Assembly: GCF_001421435.1 (NCBI RefSeq)
Contig: NZ_LMKA01000001.1
Span: 176,865-240,864 of the forward strand
Origin: Chryseobacterium sp. Leaf201
Lineage (GTDB): Bacteria > Bacteroidota > Bacteroidia > Flavobacteriales > Weeksellaceae
Length of the DNA: 64,000 nt
Direction: 5' to 3'
Shown here: positions 44,632 to 53,568 of the stretch, piece after piece
Position numbering within the stretch: the first letter of the stretch is position 1
How the letters are laid out: the number at the start of each line of letters is the position of its first letter
The notes under the pieces: generated by a model
What the model was told of the DNA's origin: nothing
What the model saw: the letters and a program-made list of their open reading frames with translations, nothing else
Database searches by the model: none
Position numbers and translations under genes: made by a program

Positions 44632-45699
44632 ATGAAAAATTTTCTGTTAACTTTATTGCTGGCCATTTGTGTTTTTAATAAATCTTATGCACAGCTCAAT
44701 CAAAAAATAGACAGTCTGATACAGACTGAATTCAATGACCCGAACGGCCCCGGTGGAGTTTTCCTGATTTCCAAAAAAGGAAAAACCATTTATAAGAAAG
44801 CGTTCGGAAAGGCCAATCTGGAACTTGATGCCAACATGACTTCCGATAATGTTTTCCAGATCGGATCAATGACCAAACAGTTTACGGCAGTGGCTGTTCT
44901 GATCCTGGAATCACAGGGCAGGCTGAAGGTAAGCGATCCTGTTTCCAAATACATTCCGGATTATCCTTCCGGCAATTCCATTACCATTCATCATCTGCTT
45001 ACCCATACTTCCGGAATAAAGGATTTTACCAAGATGAAATCACTTTCGGAAATCGCCCAGAAAGAGATGTCACCTAAAGCAATGGTAGATTTCTTTAAAG
45101 ATGAACCTGTAGATTTTAAGCCGGGAGAGAAATTTGACTATAATAATTCAGGATATGTGCTGTTAGGTTACATCATTGAATTGGTTTCGGGCAGTAAATA
45201 CGAAGATTTTATCCGGGAAAATATTTTCCGGAAAGCAGGAATGGATCATTCCTATTATGCCAGCGACAGGAAAGTAATTAATAACAGGGCCTATGGCTAC
45301 CATCAGAAAAGTGACGGTTATGTCAATAAAACGGTGATCAGTTTCAGTGTCCCGTTTGCCTCCGGGGCCCTGATGTCTACCGTGGAAGATATGGTGAAAT
45401 GGCAGGACGCCATCAGTAAAAATCTTATTCTTGATGCAGAACATACTAAAAAAGCGTTTACCCGATATAGACTTAACAGAGAAGAAGAATTTGCCTACGG
45501 ATACGGCTGGCATCTGAAAGATATAAACGGAATCCCGACGAGGGAGCACGGCGGAAGTATTTTCGGTTTCAAATCTATGGGCATTTATATACCGGATGAG
45601 GATGTCTATATCATCGGGTTCAGTAATTGTGACTGTCATTCCCCAACCCAGATTGTAAAAGATATGGCAAAAGCGGTTTTAAAAGATGCGAAAAAATAA
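44632..45699 (+). CDS. Serine hydrolase, beta-lactamase/DD-peptidase (class C-like) family
   Basis: Exported serine hydrolase of the beta-lactamase (PF00144) family, 355 residues from the ATG at 44632 (signal peptide MKNFLLTLLLAICVFNKSYAQ); the open frame further upstream starts at a TTG inside the -7 box. Motifs: SxxK in GSMTKQFTA, YNNSGY as the Tyr-x-Asn-type motif, and HGGSIFG as the third box. Family members include DD-peptidases, esterases and AmpC-like enzymes. The sequence does not show which, and antibiotic resistance should not be assumed. Confidence 0.9.
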   Translation: MKNFLLTLLLAICVFNKSYAQLNQKIDSLIQTEFNDPNGPGGVFLISKKGKTIYKKAFGKANLELDANMTSDNVFQIGSMTKQFTAVAVLILESQGRLKVSDPVSKYIPDYPSGNSITIHHLLTHTSGIKDFTKMKSLSEIAQKEMSPKAMVDFFKDEPVDFKPGEKFDYNNSGYVLLGYIIELVSGSKYEDFIRENIFRKAGMDHSYYASDRKVINNRAYGYHQKSDGYVNKTVISFSVPFASGALMSTVEDMVKWQDAISKNLILDAEHTKKAFTRYRLNREEEFAYGYGWHLKDINGIPTREHGGSIFGFKSMGIYIPDEDVYIIGFSNCDCHSPTQIVKDMAKAVLKDAKK

Positions 45700-45756
45700 A
45701 ATAGCCGCCTTAATTAGTTTAAAATCAAAATAAATAATAAAATAGGCTGTATATCT

Positions 45757-45788
45757 TTTGTGTAAAAAAATAAAAAGTCCTATTTTTG
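45757..45788 (+). promoter_or_regulatory. Promoter of the small His-tailed membrane protein
   Basis: TTTG (45757-45760), 20-bp spacer, TATTTTTG (45781-45788). Both elements match the consensus exactly. The start codon is 17 bp downstream. Confidence 0.8.
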
Positions 45789-45805
45789 CCTAAAATCTTT
45801 AAGAA

Positions 45806-46105
45806 ATGATAATGATTTTATCAGCATTTTGGCCGTTTTACCAGTTCCTTTGGACCGTATTCTTTATTGTAATGTTCCTTGTGGGATTCTGGTGTATTTT
45901 TATGTTCTTCGGTTTCGTAATTCCTTTATGGTTAACTGAAGGCTTAAAAGAATATTTCGGGAAAGTAAAACCTTTTGATCCTGAAGATATCAGAAGTAAA
46001 ATGGTATACGAGCAGGAAGGCGCAGAAGTAATCTTCAATGAGCCTAAAGGCCATGGTCCGTTTATTCATGATCACAGCCACGACGGTCACGGACATCATC
46101 ATTAA
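45806..46105 (+). CDS. Small membrane protein with His-rich tail, unknown function
   Basis: A 99-residue protein with a long hydrophobic N-terminal region (about 4-43, enough for one or two helices), a charged middle (EYFGKVKPFDPEDIRSKM) and a C-terminal metal-binding-like tail HDHSHDGHGHHH. It has one of the strongest promoters in the window and is flanked by a terminator, so it is very likely expressed. Metal binding is suggested by the tail only. No family is recognised. Confidence 0.75.
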   Translation: MIMILSAFWPFYQFLWTVFFIVMFLVGFWCIFMFFGFVIPLWLTEGLKEYFGKVKPFDPEDIRSKMVYEQEGAEVIFNEPKGHGPFIHDHSHDGHGHHH

Positions 46106-46171
46106 TTGATTTTGTCATTGTTTTCTCACCTGAATTCTGAGAAAGCAATATCAAAGCAAAACAACATATAT

Positions 46172-46204
46172 AAACCACTTATTTTTGTAAGTGGTTTTTT
46201 GTTA
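46172..46204. terminator. Bidirectional terminator
   Basis: AAACCACTTA / TAAGTGGTTT stem (46173-46182 with 46188-46197) with T and A flanks, between the small membrane protein gene and the convergent AraC gene. Confidence 0.82.
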
Positions 46205-46205
46205 T

Positions 46206-47075
46206 TTATTCATTTCTTAATTTTTCAGGAGAAATACCGAATTTCTTTTTAAAAGCCCTGGTGAAGTTCTGTACATATTCGTAGCCGCATTCAATGGCGA
46301 TTTCTTTGATCATCAGTTCCTTGTTAATAATCAGTTTTTTGGCTTTTAACATTCTTAATTCTGCAATATAATCACTCACAGTCATATTGTACTGTGCCTT
46401 GAATGCTTTTCTGATGGTATTCTGGTTGATGCCTATTTTTTTTCCTATTTCCTCAACTTTGATGTTCCTGTGATAATTTTCATCTACAAATCTTTTGATG
46501 GTCGATGGAGTCTCAGGCATTTCCTTAATGGTATTTTTTTCATTGAACTGATCAAAAATAAGGATCAGGAGCTTGATGATTTTCGCTTCAACAAATAACT
46601 TCTGCATCGTGCCTTTTTTGGAGTAGCTGATGATTTCCTTCAGAATCATGTGCATTTCAACCGTCATATAAGGCGGGCTTTCTTTATGGAGGAACATGTA
46701 ATGGTTTCTTACCATACGCTCCAGAAGGTCTGCATTTTCCTTGCTGGATTTAGGATCAATAAGATGGAGGATGTAGTTGTAGTTGATCTGAATATGAAAA
46801 TACTTTAATGGTTCCTGGTTTTCCGTCCACAGTTCAGCGCTGTTCTCCTGTGGACTGTAATGAAGAATATACTGGCTTTTTTTAAATGCAAATGTTCTTC
46901 CACAGTCGCTGGCCATAAGACGGATATGCGGGCTCAGCAGGAACAGCAGGTTGAAGCTGGATTTGCCTTCAATCATATTTGCTTTTGAAAATTTTTCAGG
47001 AGACAGCTCTTCCAGCATGACAATTTCAATGGTTTCGGACCTGAACAATAATCTTTTACCAGCTCGGCTCTTCAT
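46206..47075 (-). CDS. AraC-family transcriptional regulator
   Basis: Transcription factor of 289 residues. The C-terminal double helix-turn-helix (about 190-288) has IKVEEIGKKIGINQNTIRKAFK (in part) and the second-HTH signature IAIECGYEYVQNFTRAFKKKFGISP (in part). The N-terminal 180 residues resemble a ligand-sensing region but are not assignable. It is divergent from the two FISUMP T9SS genes, so these are candidate targets. Confidence 0.93.
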   Translation of the reverse strand: MKSRAGKRLLFRSETIEIVMLEELSPEKFSKANMIEGKSSFNLLFLLSPHIRLMASDCGRTFAFKKSQYILHYSPQENSAELWTENQEPLKYFHIQINYNYILHLIDPKSSKENADLLERMVRNHYMFLHKESPPYMTVEMHMILKEIISYSKKGTMQKLFVEAKIIKLLILIFDQFNEKNTIKEMPETPSTIKRFVDENYHRNIKVEEIGKKIGINQNTIRKAFKAQYNMTVSDYIAELRMLKAKKLIINKELMIKEIAIECGYEYVQNFTRAFKKKFGISPEKLRNE

Positions 47076-47168
47076 ACGGACAATTCATACAATATTATAA
47101 TTTAAATAAAACCCGGTCTGGGATAACAAAAAATTTGAAAATGATAACTCCGGATTATATATGGGTCT

Positions 47169-47176
47169 TACTTTTG
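47169..47176 (+). promoter_or_regulatory. -7 element for the FISUMP pair
   Basis: TACTTTTG, perfect TAnnTTTG, 44 bp ahead of the start. The lack of a TTTG at -33 fits a promoter needing an activator, possibly the divergent AraC protein. Confidence 0.55.
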
Positions 47177-47220
47177 CGCAAAGTTAATTATAATTTAGAA
47201 TAAATAAAAATAAACCTAAG

Positions 47221-48261
47221 ATGAATAAATTATTCTGCATTTTTTGCCGGCTGAGCGTAGCCGGGTTTCTGCTTTGTTTTATGCAAAGTGTAAAATCCCA
47301 GACATGTACTCTTTCAGATCCGGGAAATACCCCCGGAGATGTAGGTTGTGTCAGTTTTAACTATAGGTCACAAACGGTAACCTATGCAACCGTAAGAGTA
47401 GCAGATGGAAAAATCTGGCTTCAGCAGAACCTGGGCAGTACAAAGGTCGCTTCCTCCCTTACTGATACCGATGCTTACGGAGATCTTTTTCAATGGGGAA
47501 GATGGGATGACGGGCACCAACTGAGGAATTCAGTTATTAAAGCAACTTCACCGGTGCCTAATAATCCTTCAGGCCTGAGCGACGGAGATACCGGATTCTA
47601 TTCTGCGGGTTACAATTCATCTTCCAACTGGTGGTCAGATGGCGTTACCTCTGACGAATGGTCTGCCGAAAATGTTTCAGCCTTTACAGCAACGATAGGT
47701 GCAGATCCCTGTAAAGCCGTAGGGCAGAACTGGAGGCTTCCTACGGTTGAAGAACTGGATGCGGCATTGGTTGCTGAAAATATTTCGGAGTTCAACTCTG
47801 CACTTTCCAGCCATCTGAAACTTGTTCCAGCCGGAATGAAAGACTACAGCGGTCTCTATTCTCCCGGAAGCAGGCTGTATCTGTGGTCTTCATCATCATC
47901 GCCTTATACAGGTTCCGGTCAGCACCTGTACATAAGCCAGTATTCTGCCCTTACCAACAGTGCCGGCCGAGACGGCGGAATGTCTGTACGGTGTATTAAA
48001 GATCCCTCATCCATGTTGGGAACTTCTGACTTTAAGAAAAGTACGACATCCGTTTATCCGAACCCAGCCCATGATATGGTTTATATAAAAGCAGACTCGG
48101 CTATTCAGAATGTCCAGATTACCGATATGGCAGGCCGGAAAATAGAAGCTCACTATTCCGATAACCGGATTAATGTACAGGATTTTCCGGATGGTGCTTA
48201 CATCGTAGAAATCACACTGAAGAATGGTGAGAAAATTTCAAAAAAGATTATTAAAAAATAA
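47221..48261 (+). CDS. T9SS-secreted FISUMP domain protein (short paralogue)
   Basis: A 346-residue secreted protein. After the signal peptide comes a Fibrobacter-succinogenes-major-paralogous (FISUMP) domain (about 30-262): ADGKIWLQQNLGS, YGDLFQWGRWDDGHQLRNS, GADPCKAVGQNWRLPTVEE and a late SVRCIKD. A T9SS sorting domain follows (about 272-346, SVYPNPAHDMVYIKAD ... KISKKIIKK). Function is unknown; a surface lectin-like role has been suggested for similar folds. It lies 8 bp upstream of a larger paralogue, and both are divergent from an AraC regulator. Confidence 0.88.
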   Translation: MNKLFCIFCRLSVAGFLLCFMQSVKSQTCTLSDPGNTPGDVGCVSFNYRSQTVTYATVRVADGKIWLQQNLGSTKVASSLTDTDAYGDLFQWGRWDDGHQLRNSVIKATSPVPNNPSGLSDGDTGFYSAGYNSSSNWWSDGVTSDEWSAENVSAFTATIGADPCKAVGQNWRLPTVEELDAALVAENISEFNSALSSHLKLVPAGMKDYSGLYSPGSRLYLWSSSSSPYTGSGQHLYISQYSALTNSAGRDGGMSVRCIKDPSSMLGTSDFKKSTTSVYPNPAHDMVYIKADSAIQNVQITDMAGRKIEAHYSDNRINVQDFPDGAYIVEITLKNGEKISKKIIKK

Positions 48262-48269
48262 CATCAGAT

Positions 48270-50339
48270 ATGTTCAGAAAAATACGTTTTGAAGCTCAGA
48301 AAATAGGAGCGGTTATAGGCCTGCTTATTTTGGCAGGAGGTTTTACATATGCACAGCAGTGGGAAAATACAGGTGGTATGCAGACGGTTTCCGCTGCAGA
48401 CACCGCGTATAATAACCTGGTCGTGCGTAACGGGAAATATTATCTATCCTATTATGATGTTTCCATGGGAAAAGGAGTGGTTCAGATGTTTGACGGAAAT
48501 TCATGGAGCTATGTGGGGGACAGTGCCGGTATCACCACAGATATTGCAACTTATAGTTCATTATCAGTCGATAGTTCAGGGAAGATTTATTATACCAATC
48601 AGGCAGGATATCCGGATACGGGCTTAGAGGTTCGTCAGTTTGACGGTTCATCCTGGACGCAGTTTCCGAACCCCACAGTATCATCGGTCAATTATCAGGC
48701 ATCTGCAGTGTCTCCCGCCAATGTTCTGTTTACTTTTTCAGGCCATGATTCCGGTACCGTACAGCGGTATGCAAGCGGAGTATGGGAGCAGGTAGGCAAT
48801 ACGGGGTTTTCCGGGGGTGCTGTTTTTGCAGAAATGGTTATCGGTACCAATAATAAAGTATATACCTGCAACGTAGCGGGCGGAGTGAAGGTGTATGAAA
48901 ATACAGTTATGGCAACCTCTTCGGATAGTTGGTCATTGGTAGGGGGAACGATCGTAGATGCCGCATCTTCAGGTGAACAGTACAATTCTGATATTGCCGT
49001 CGATGCCAATAATAATCTCTATGTAGCTTATGTTTCAAATTCTGCAAACGGACGGAAGCTCAACGTTAAAAAATTCAACGGCACAAGCTGGGTACAGCTC
49101 GGGAATGCCAATTTTTCCGGTGGCAGTGTCCAGCATGTAGCTATTGCTGTAACCTCTGCAGGAAAGCCTTATGTAGTGGCAAGCCGTTGGGAAAATGATG
49201 ATTTTTTGAAAAATACAGTATATCAGCTGAATACAGCTACCAATATGTGGAATTCTTTCGGAGGAAGTTTTATTTCAGACGGAGAAGCAACCTTCAATGA
49301 CCTCGCGGTAGACAATACCAGTAACTACCTTGTATTGGCCTATTCGCAGGACGGTACAAAAGTAAAAAGGATCTCCCTTGCTCCTGAATGTAACAATACC
49401 GATCCGGGAAACAATACAGGAGATACAGGATGTGTCAAGTTCAGTTACAGAGGGCAGCCTGTATCTTATGCTTCCGTACGGGGAGCAGACGGGAAAATCT
49501 GGCTTCAGCAAAACCTGGGAAGTACCCAGGTGGCTAACGCTTTTGATGATGCCAATTCTTATGGCGATCTTTTCCAGTGGGGAAGATGGGATGACGGTCA
49601 TCAGCTGAGAAATTCAGCTACTTCATCAGCGCCATCAACGAATTTCCCTGACGGATTAACCGGAATAAATGCGTTTATATTAGGGTCAGGTTCAGCATCA
49701 TGGTGGTCTACCAATGCAACCAGTGATGCCTGGAACGCTGCCTCTGCATCAGACATCACTTCGGCAGTCGGTGCAGATCCGTGCAAGGCAGTCGGTCCGG
49801 GATGGAGGTTGCCTTCACAGGCAGACTGGACAGGTCTGGTAAGTGCTGAAGGAATCGGTAATCCTGCTTCCGCATATGCCAGTAGCCTGAAATTGTCCGC
49901 CGCAGGAAACAGAAGCAATACAAACGGCAGTTTTACGTATGTGGGTGCCAGAGGATATTACTGGAGTTCCGATACGGCCAATTCCGGAGGTAAATATCTA
50001 TACATAGGCTCTTCAATTGCGAATGCGGGATCAGGAGCTCCGAGAGGGCAGGGAGAATCGGTACGCTGCCTGAAAGATATCACCGGATTATCCACCTCTG
50101 AAAATATGTTTACTGTTAAACCAATCAGCGTGTATCCGAATCCTACCCATGGAATCCTGCACATCAAAACAGATTCAGCTGTCGAAAGCGTAGCTGTAAA
50201 CAATGTTGCCGGCCAGAGAATACCCGTTCTGTTTTCTGATCACCAGATTAATATGCAGGGGCTTCCCAACGGAATGTATATCGTGGAATTAAAGTTAAAG
50301 AACGGCCGGACTTTATCTGAAAAAGTAATTAAAAATTAA
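48270..50339 (+). CDS. T9SS-secreted FISUMP domain protein with N-terminal beta-propeller-like region
   Basis: A 689-residue secreted protein. Residues about 30-370 contain repeated FNGTSWVQLGNANFSGGS / FDGNSWSYVGDSAG / FDGSSWTQFP units, about 45-60 residues apart, as in a beta-propeller. A FISUMP domain follows (about 375-605) that closely parallels the upstream gene (GADGKIWLQQNLGSTQVAN, YGDLFQWGRWDDGHQLRNS, DPCKAVGPGWRLPS), then a T9SS sorting domain (about 615-689, SVYPNPTHGILHIKTD). It is cotranscribed with the shorter paralogue. The extra propeller is the main difference. Confidence 0.88.
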   Translation: MFRKIRFEAQKIGAVIGLLILAGGFTYAQQWENTGGMQTVSAADTAYNNLVVRNGKYYLSYYDVSMGKGVVQMFDGNSWSYVGDSAGITTDIATYSSLSVDSSGKIYYTNQAGYPDTGLEVRQFDGSSWTQFPNPTVSSVNYQASAVSPANVLFTFSGHDSGTVQRYASGVWEQVGNTGFSGGAVFAEMVIGTNNKVYTCNVAGGVKVYENTVMATSSDSWSLVGGTIVDAASSGEQYNSDIAVDANNNLYVAYVSNSANGRKLNVKKFNGTSWVQLGNANFSGGSVQHVAIAVTSAGKPYVVASRWENDDFLKNTVYQLNTATNMWNSFGGSFISDGEATFNDLAVDNTSNYLVLAYSQDGTKVKRISLAPECNNTDPGNNTGDTGCVKFSYRGQPVSYASVRGADGKIWLQQNLGSTQVANAFDDANSYGDLFQWGRWDDGHQLRNSATSSAPSTNFPDGLTGINAFILGSGSASWWSTNATSDAWNAASASDITSAVGADPCKAVGPGWRLPSQADWTGLVSAEGIGNPASAYASSLKLSAAGNRSNTNGSFTYVGARGYYWSSDTANSGGKYLYIGSSIANAGSGAPRGQGESVRCLKDITGLSTSENMFTVKPISVYPNPTHGILHIKTDSAVESVAVNNVAGQRIPVLFSDHQINMQGLPNGMYIVELKLKNGRTLSEKVIKN

Positions 50340-50409
50340 TTTCTGGCCTGTCTAAATAATGATAGGTTAAGAAAACAGCTTTCATTGAAGTTAGATTTTT
50401 ATTATTGAA

Positions 50410-50442
50410 CTTACGGCGCGGGACTTAGTCCCGCGCCGTAAG
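50410..50442. repeat. GC-rich perfect palindrome (REP-like hairpin)
   Basis: CTTACGGCGCGGGAC (50410-50424), loop TTA, GTCCCGCGCCGTAAG (50428-50442): 15 bp of perfect pairing, far richer in G+C than the flanks. It has no T tract, so it is not an ordinary terminator. No second copy is visible in this window. Confidence 0.7.
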
Positions 50443-50488
50443 CATTTTCAAATATGGAAGTTAACAGTACAGAATATCGGTAAAAAAA

Positions 50489-50527
50489 GGTTTTACAAGA
50501 TCTCATCAGTTAAAACCGATCTTTTTT
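50489..50527 (+). terminator. Possible terminator upstream of the amylase gene
   Basis: GGTTTTA / TAAAACC (50490-50496 with 50511-50517) and an alternative AAGATC / GATCTT pairing end at a T run (50521-50527). It could end the FISUMP transcript. Confidence 0.5.
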
Positions 50528-50591
50528 ATGAAAAGGCAGAAAAATTGTCAGAAATGGATTATTTTAGTATTCAATTAACTAAATCCGATTT

Positions 50592-53429
50592 ATGAAAAAA
50601 TTTTATTCCGGTATATTTTTGTTTGTCATTACATTGATCTTCGGGCAGATAACCTATACCATAACCCCTAATCCGTTTAATGAAACGGATGCCATAACAC
50701 TGACGGTACCTGGAAGCCAGATTGATGAAGCGGCATGGGGCGTTTCAAACAATGCCGTGTATATCTGGTCCTGGTCATTTGATGTCAACTACCAGAACAG
50801 CCAGGATTGTCCGACTAACGGCAGCTGGAACAATTCCAGTGAAGCCAACAGATTAAATTATAATTCTGCAACGGATACGTATTCTTTAGCCTTTACCCCT
50901 ACTGTTTTTTACGGCAGGACCGGAATCGGAAGATTCGGTTTCCTGCTGAAAGATAAAACAGGAAGCCATCAGACTTCACCTGATATTTTTGTGAACGTCG
51001 GAGTCCTCAATCTGAATCTGACCAGTCCCGCAGCCGGCAGCCTTACATCAGTGCCGGCAGGAAATCCTATTAACATTACAGCCACAACCAATGTAAATGC
51101 GACATTCCAGTTGAAAGCCAACGGGACAATTGTACATTCCACAACAGTTCCCGCTACCTCATATACCTACAGTTATACCGTTACAGGAGATGCTGATATG
51201 GAGCTGATTGCTACCCAGGGCTCAACATCTAAAACTTCTGCATTTACTTTACAGGTTCCGAGAACGGTGGTTTCTGAAGCAGTACCCACCTGGATCAGGC
51301 AGGGGATTAATTATCATCCGTCAGACAATACAAAAGTAGGCCTGGCCTTGTATGCGCCGGCTAAAAATTTCGTTCATGTCATCGGGAGCTTCAACAACTG
51401 GAGTGTAAATGATGCTTACCTGATGAAAAGAGATACCGCAAACCCGGATTTATACTGGATTGAGCTGAGCGGATTAACGCCGCAAGAGCTGTATACTTTC
51501 CAGTACAGGACCAATGATCTTAAGAAAGTGGCAGACCCTTATTCTCCGCAGATCTTATCATCTTACGATGACCAGTATATCTCTTCAGCAACCTATCCGA
51601 ACCTGCCCCCGTTTCCTTCAGGACAGGGCTTTGAGGTTTCTGTGTTTAAAACCGGGCAGGTGCCTTACAGCTGGCAGGTAAATAACTTCCAGCGCCCGGC
51701 AAAAGAAAACCTGGTCGTATATGAGTTATTGTTGAGGGATTTTACCCAGGAGAAAAACTGGCAGTCGTTAATCAATAAAATCGCCTATTTAAAAGGACTG
51801 AACATCAATGCAATCGAGCTGATGCCAATCATGGAATTTGAAGGAAATCTGTCGTGGGGTTACAATACCTCTTTCCATTATGCTCTGGACAAAGCTTACG
51901 GTACTCCGGAAAAATTTAAGGAATTTGTGGATCTGTGCCATCAGAATGGAATTGCCGTGATTTTGGATGTTGCCTTTAACCATGCAACGGGACGCTCACC
52001 ATTGGTAAGGCTCTGGAATGTGGATCCTGATGGCGACGGTTATGGAAATGTAGCGGCGAACAACCCTTATTTTAATACCGTTCCCAAACATTCCTATAAT
52101 GTGTTTAATGATTTCAACCATACCAACCCTGCCACAAAATACTATGTGGAAAGATGCCTTCAGCAATGGCTGACAGAATATAAAATTGACGGGTTCCGTT
52201 GGGATTTAACAAAAGGATTTACCCAGAACTGTTCTGAAACCGATGAAACCTGTACCAATGCCTACCAGCAGGACCGGGTAGATATCTTGAAAAATTATGC
52301 AGACAGGCAATGGGCAATTGATCCTAATTCTTATATGATTTTTGAGCACCTGGGAACCGATCAGGAAGAGCAGCAATGGGCCAATTACAGAGTAGCCGAG
52401 GGAAAAGGAGTGCTGCTTTGGAACAACCAGAACGGATCTTATAACCAGAATACCATGGGCTATAAAGAGAACAGCAATTTTGACAGAATGAACCACACGC
52501 TTCACGGCTTTACAAATATGCATGCTGTAGGATACGGTGAAAGCCATGATGAAGAAAGGCTTATGTTTAAAAATCTTGCTTATGGTGCAGTAAACGGAAG
52601 CTATGATGTTAAGAACCTAAATACAGCTTTAACAAGAATGAAGGCTTTCGGGGCAACCTTCTTTACCATTCCCGGTCCGAAAATGATCTGGCAGTTTGGC
52701 GAACTGGGATATGAATTCAGCATCAACCGATGCGCGGACGGAACTATTAATAACGGCTGCAGAACAGATGAAAAGCCGGTTGCCTTTACCCTGGGATATG
52801 ATACCGATGCCAACAGAAAATCGGTATATGATACCTGGGCAAAAATCATCAGTATCAGGAATACATATCCCGTTTTCAGATCAAAAACCTACACGATTGA
52901 ATCCAATAATCTGTCTAATGATCCCAACGGTTTAATCACAAGAATCTATGTTTATGATAACCTGTTAAACGCCGGAGTTAAAAATATTGTCGTCCTGTCC
53001 AACTATTCTACGTCCGTGCAAAATGTGGTTCCCTATTTTCCTTACACAGGCCAGTGGCAGAACTTAATGGATAATTCTGTTTTAAATGTCACTTCAACTG
53101 CAGCTCCGGTTACACTTCAGCCCGGAGAATTCAGGATTTTCGGAAATTACACCGGATCGTTGTCAACAGCTGATGAGAATGCATCCAACAAACTGTCGCT
53201 TCAGGTTGCAGATAACCCGGTGAAGAACGGACAGGCAAAATTCATTTACCATAAAGCCAAAAACGGAGAAATTGCAATCTATGAACTGAGCGGTAAAAAA
53301 CTGGATTCATTTAAACTGAAAAATGAAGACGGAACCTATGATCTCAAGGTCAATTATCCGGCAGGTACTTATCTGGTTCACTTAAAATCAGATACCGGAA
53401 CAGCCATCCAGAAAATGATTGTCCGGTAA
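50592..53429 (+). CDS. T9SS-secreted alpha-amylase family glycoside hydrolase (GH13)
   Basis: Extracellular alpha-glucan hydrolase of 945 residues. Signal peptide; N-terminal beta-sandwich domains (about 20-225); a CBM48/E-set-like module (about 245-335, VIGSFNNW); then the GH13 barrel (about 370-800). Conserved regions are DVAFNH at 459-464, GFRWDLTKG with nucleophile Asp538, FEHLG with acid/base Glu585, and ESHDEER with Asp653. The C-terminus is a T9SS sorting domain (LQVADNPVKNGQAKFIY ... IQKMIVR). The N-terminus and barrel resemble surface maltodextrin-degrading enzymes. It is monocistronic. Confidence 0.93.
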   Translation: MKKFYSGIFLFVITLIFGQITYTITPNPFNETDAITLTVPGSQIDEAAWGVSNNAVYIWSWSFDVNYQNSQDCPTNGSWNNSSEANRLNYNSATDTYSLAFTPTVFYGRTGIGRFGFLLKDKTGSHQTSPDIFVNVGVLNLNLTSPAAGSLTSVPAGNPINITATTNVNATFQLKANGTIVHSTTVPATSYTYSYTVTGDADMELIATQGSTSKTSAFTLQVPRTVVSEAVPTWIRQGINYHPSDNTKVGLALYAPAKNFVHVIGSFNNWSVNDAYLMKRDTANPDLYWIELSGLTPQELYTFQYRTNDLKKVADPYSPQILSSYDDQYISSATYPNLPPFPSGQGFEVSVFKTGQVPYSWQVNNFQRPAKENLVVYELLLRDFTQEKNWQSLINKIAYLKGLNINAIELMPIMEFEGNLSWGYNTSFHYALDKAYGTPEKFKEFVDLCHQNGIAVILDVAFNHATGRSPLVRLWNVDPDGDGYGNVAANNPYFNTVPKHSYNVFNDFNHTNPATKYYVERCLQQWLTEYKIDGFRWDLTKGFTQNCSETDETCTNAYQQDRVDILKNYADRQWAIDPNSYMIFEHLGTDQEEQQWANYRVAEGKGVLLWNNQNGSYNQNTMGYKENSNFDRMNHTLHGFTNMHAVGYGESHDEERLMFKNLAYGAVNGSYDVKNLNTALTRMKAFGATFFTIPGPKMIWQFGELGYEFSINRCADGTINNGCRTDEKPVAFTLGYDTDANRKSVYDTWAKIISIRNTYPVFRSKTYTIESNNLSNDPNGLITRIYVYDNLLNAGVKNIVVLSNYSTSVQNVVPYFPYTGQWQNLMDNSVLNVTSTAAPVTLQPGEFRIFGNYTGSLSTADENASNKLSLQVADNPVKNGQAKFIYHKAKNGEIAIYELSGKKLDSFKLKNEDGTYDLKVNYPAGTYLVHLKSDTGTAIQKMIVR

Positions 53430-53501
53430 TATGTTTTGAAAGTAATCCTGAACTTTATTTAAAATAATTCAGCATTAAGCTGAAGATCAGATCAAATTTG
53501 C

Positions 53502-53528
53502 AAAGCTCATGAAAATGAGCTTTTTTTG
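53502..53528 (+). terminator. Terminator after the amylase gene
   Basis: AAAGCTCAT / ATGAGCTTT stem (53502-53510 with 53515-53523), GAAA loop and a run of T. The T tract overlaps the -33 region of prfA. Confidence 0.85.
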
Positions 53529-53543
53529 TTACTGATCAATCCG

Positions 53544-53551
53544 TATCTTTG
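53544..53551 (+). promoter_or_regulatory. -7 element for prfA
   Basis: TATCTTTG, perfect TAnnTTTG, 17 bp ahead of the start. The -33 region falls in the T tract of the preceding terminator. Confidence 0.58.
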
Positions 53552-53568
53552 CCAACTAAATTTTTACT

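Noticed and set aside
44632..45699. Calling the serine hydrolase an antibiotic-resistance AmpC
   Set aside because: Only the general beta-lactamase-fold motifs are present. The family is dominated by esterases and peptidases, and no ampR-like regulator is adjacent.
48300..49380. Repeated WSYVG/WVQLG units as a CRISPR or DNA repeat array
   Set aside because: They are protein-level beta-propeller repeats with divergent DNA and no uniform spacers.
50410..50442. Reading the GC-rich palindrome as a simple terminator
   Set aside because: No run of T follows either arm on either strand. A better terminator candidate lies about 50 bp further on.
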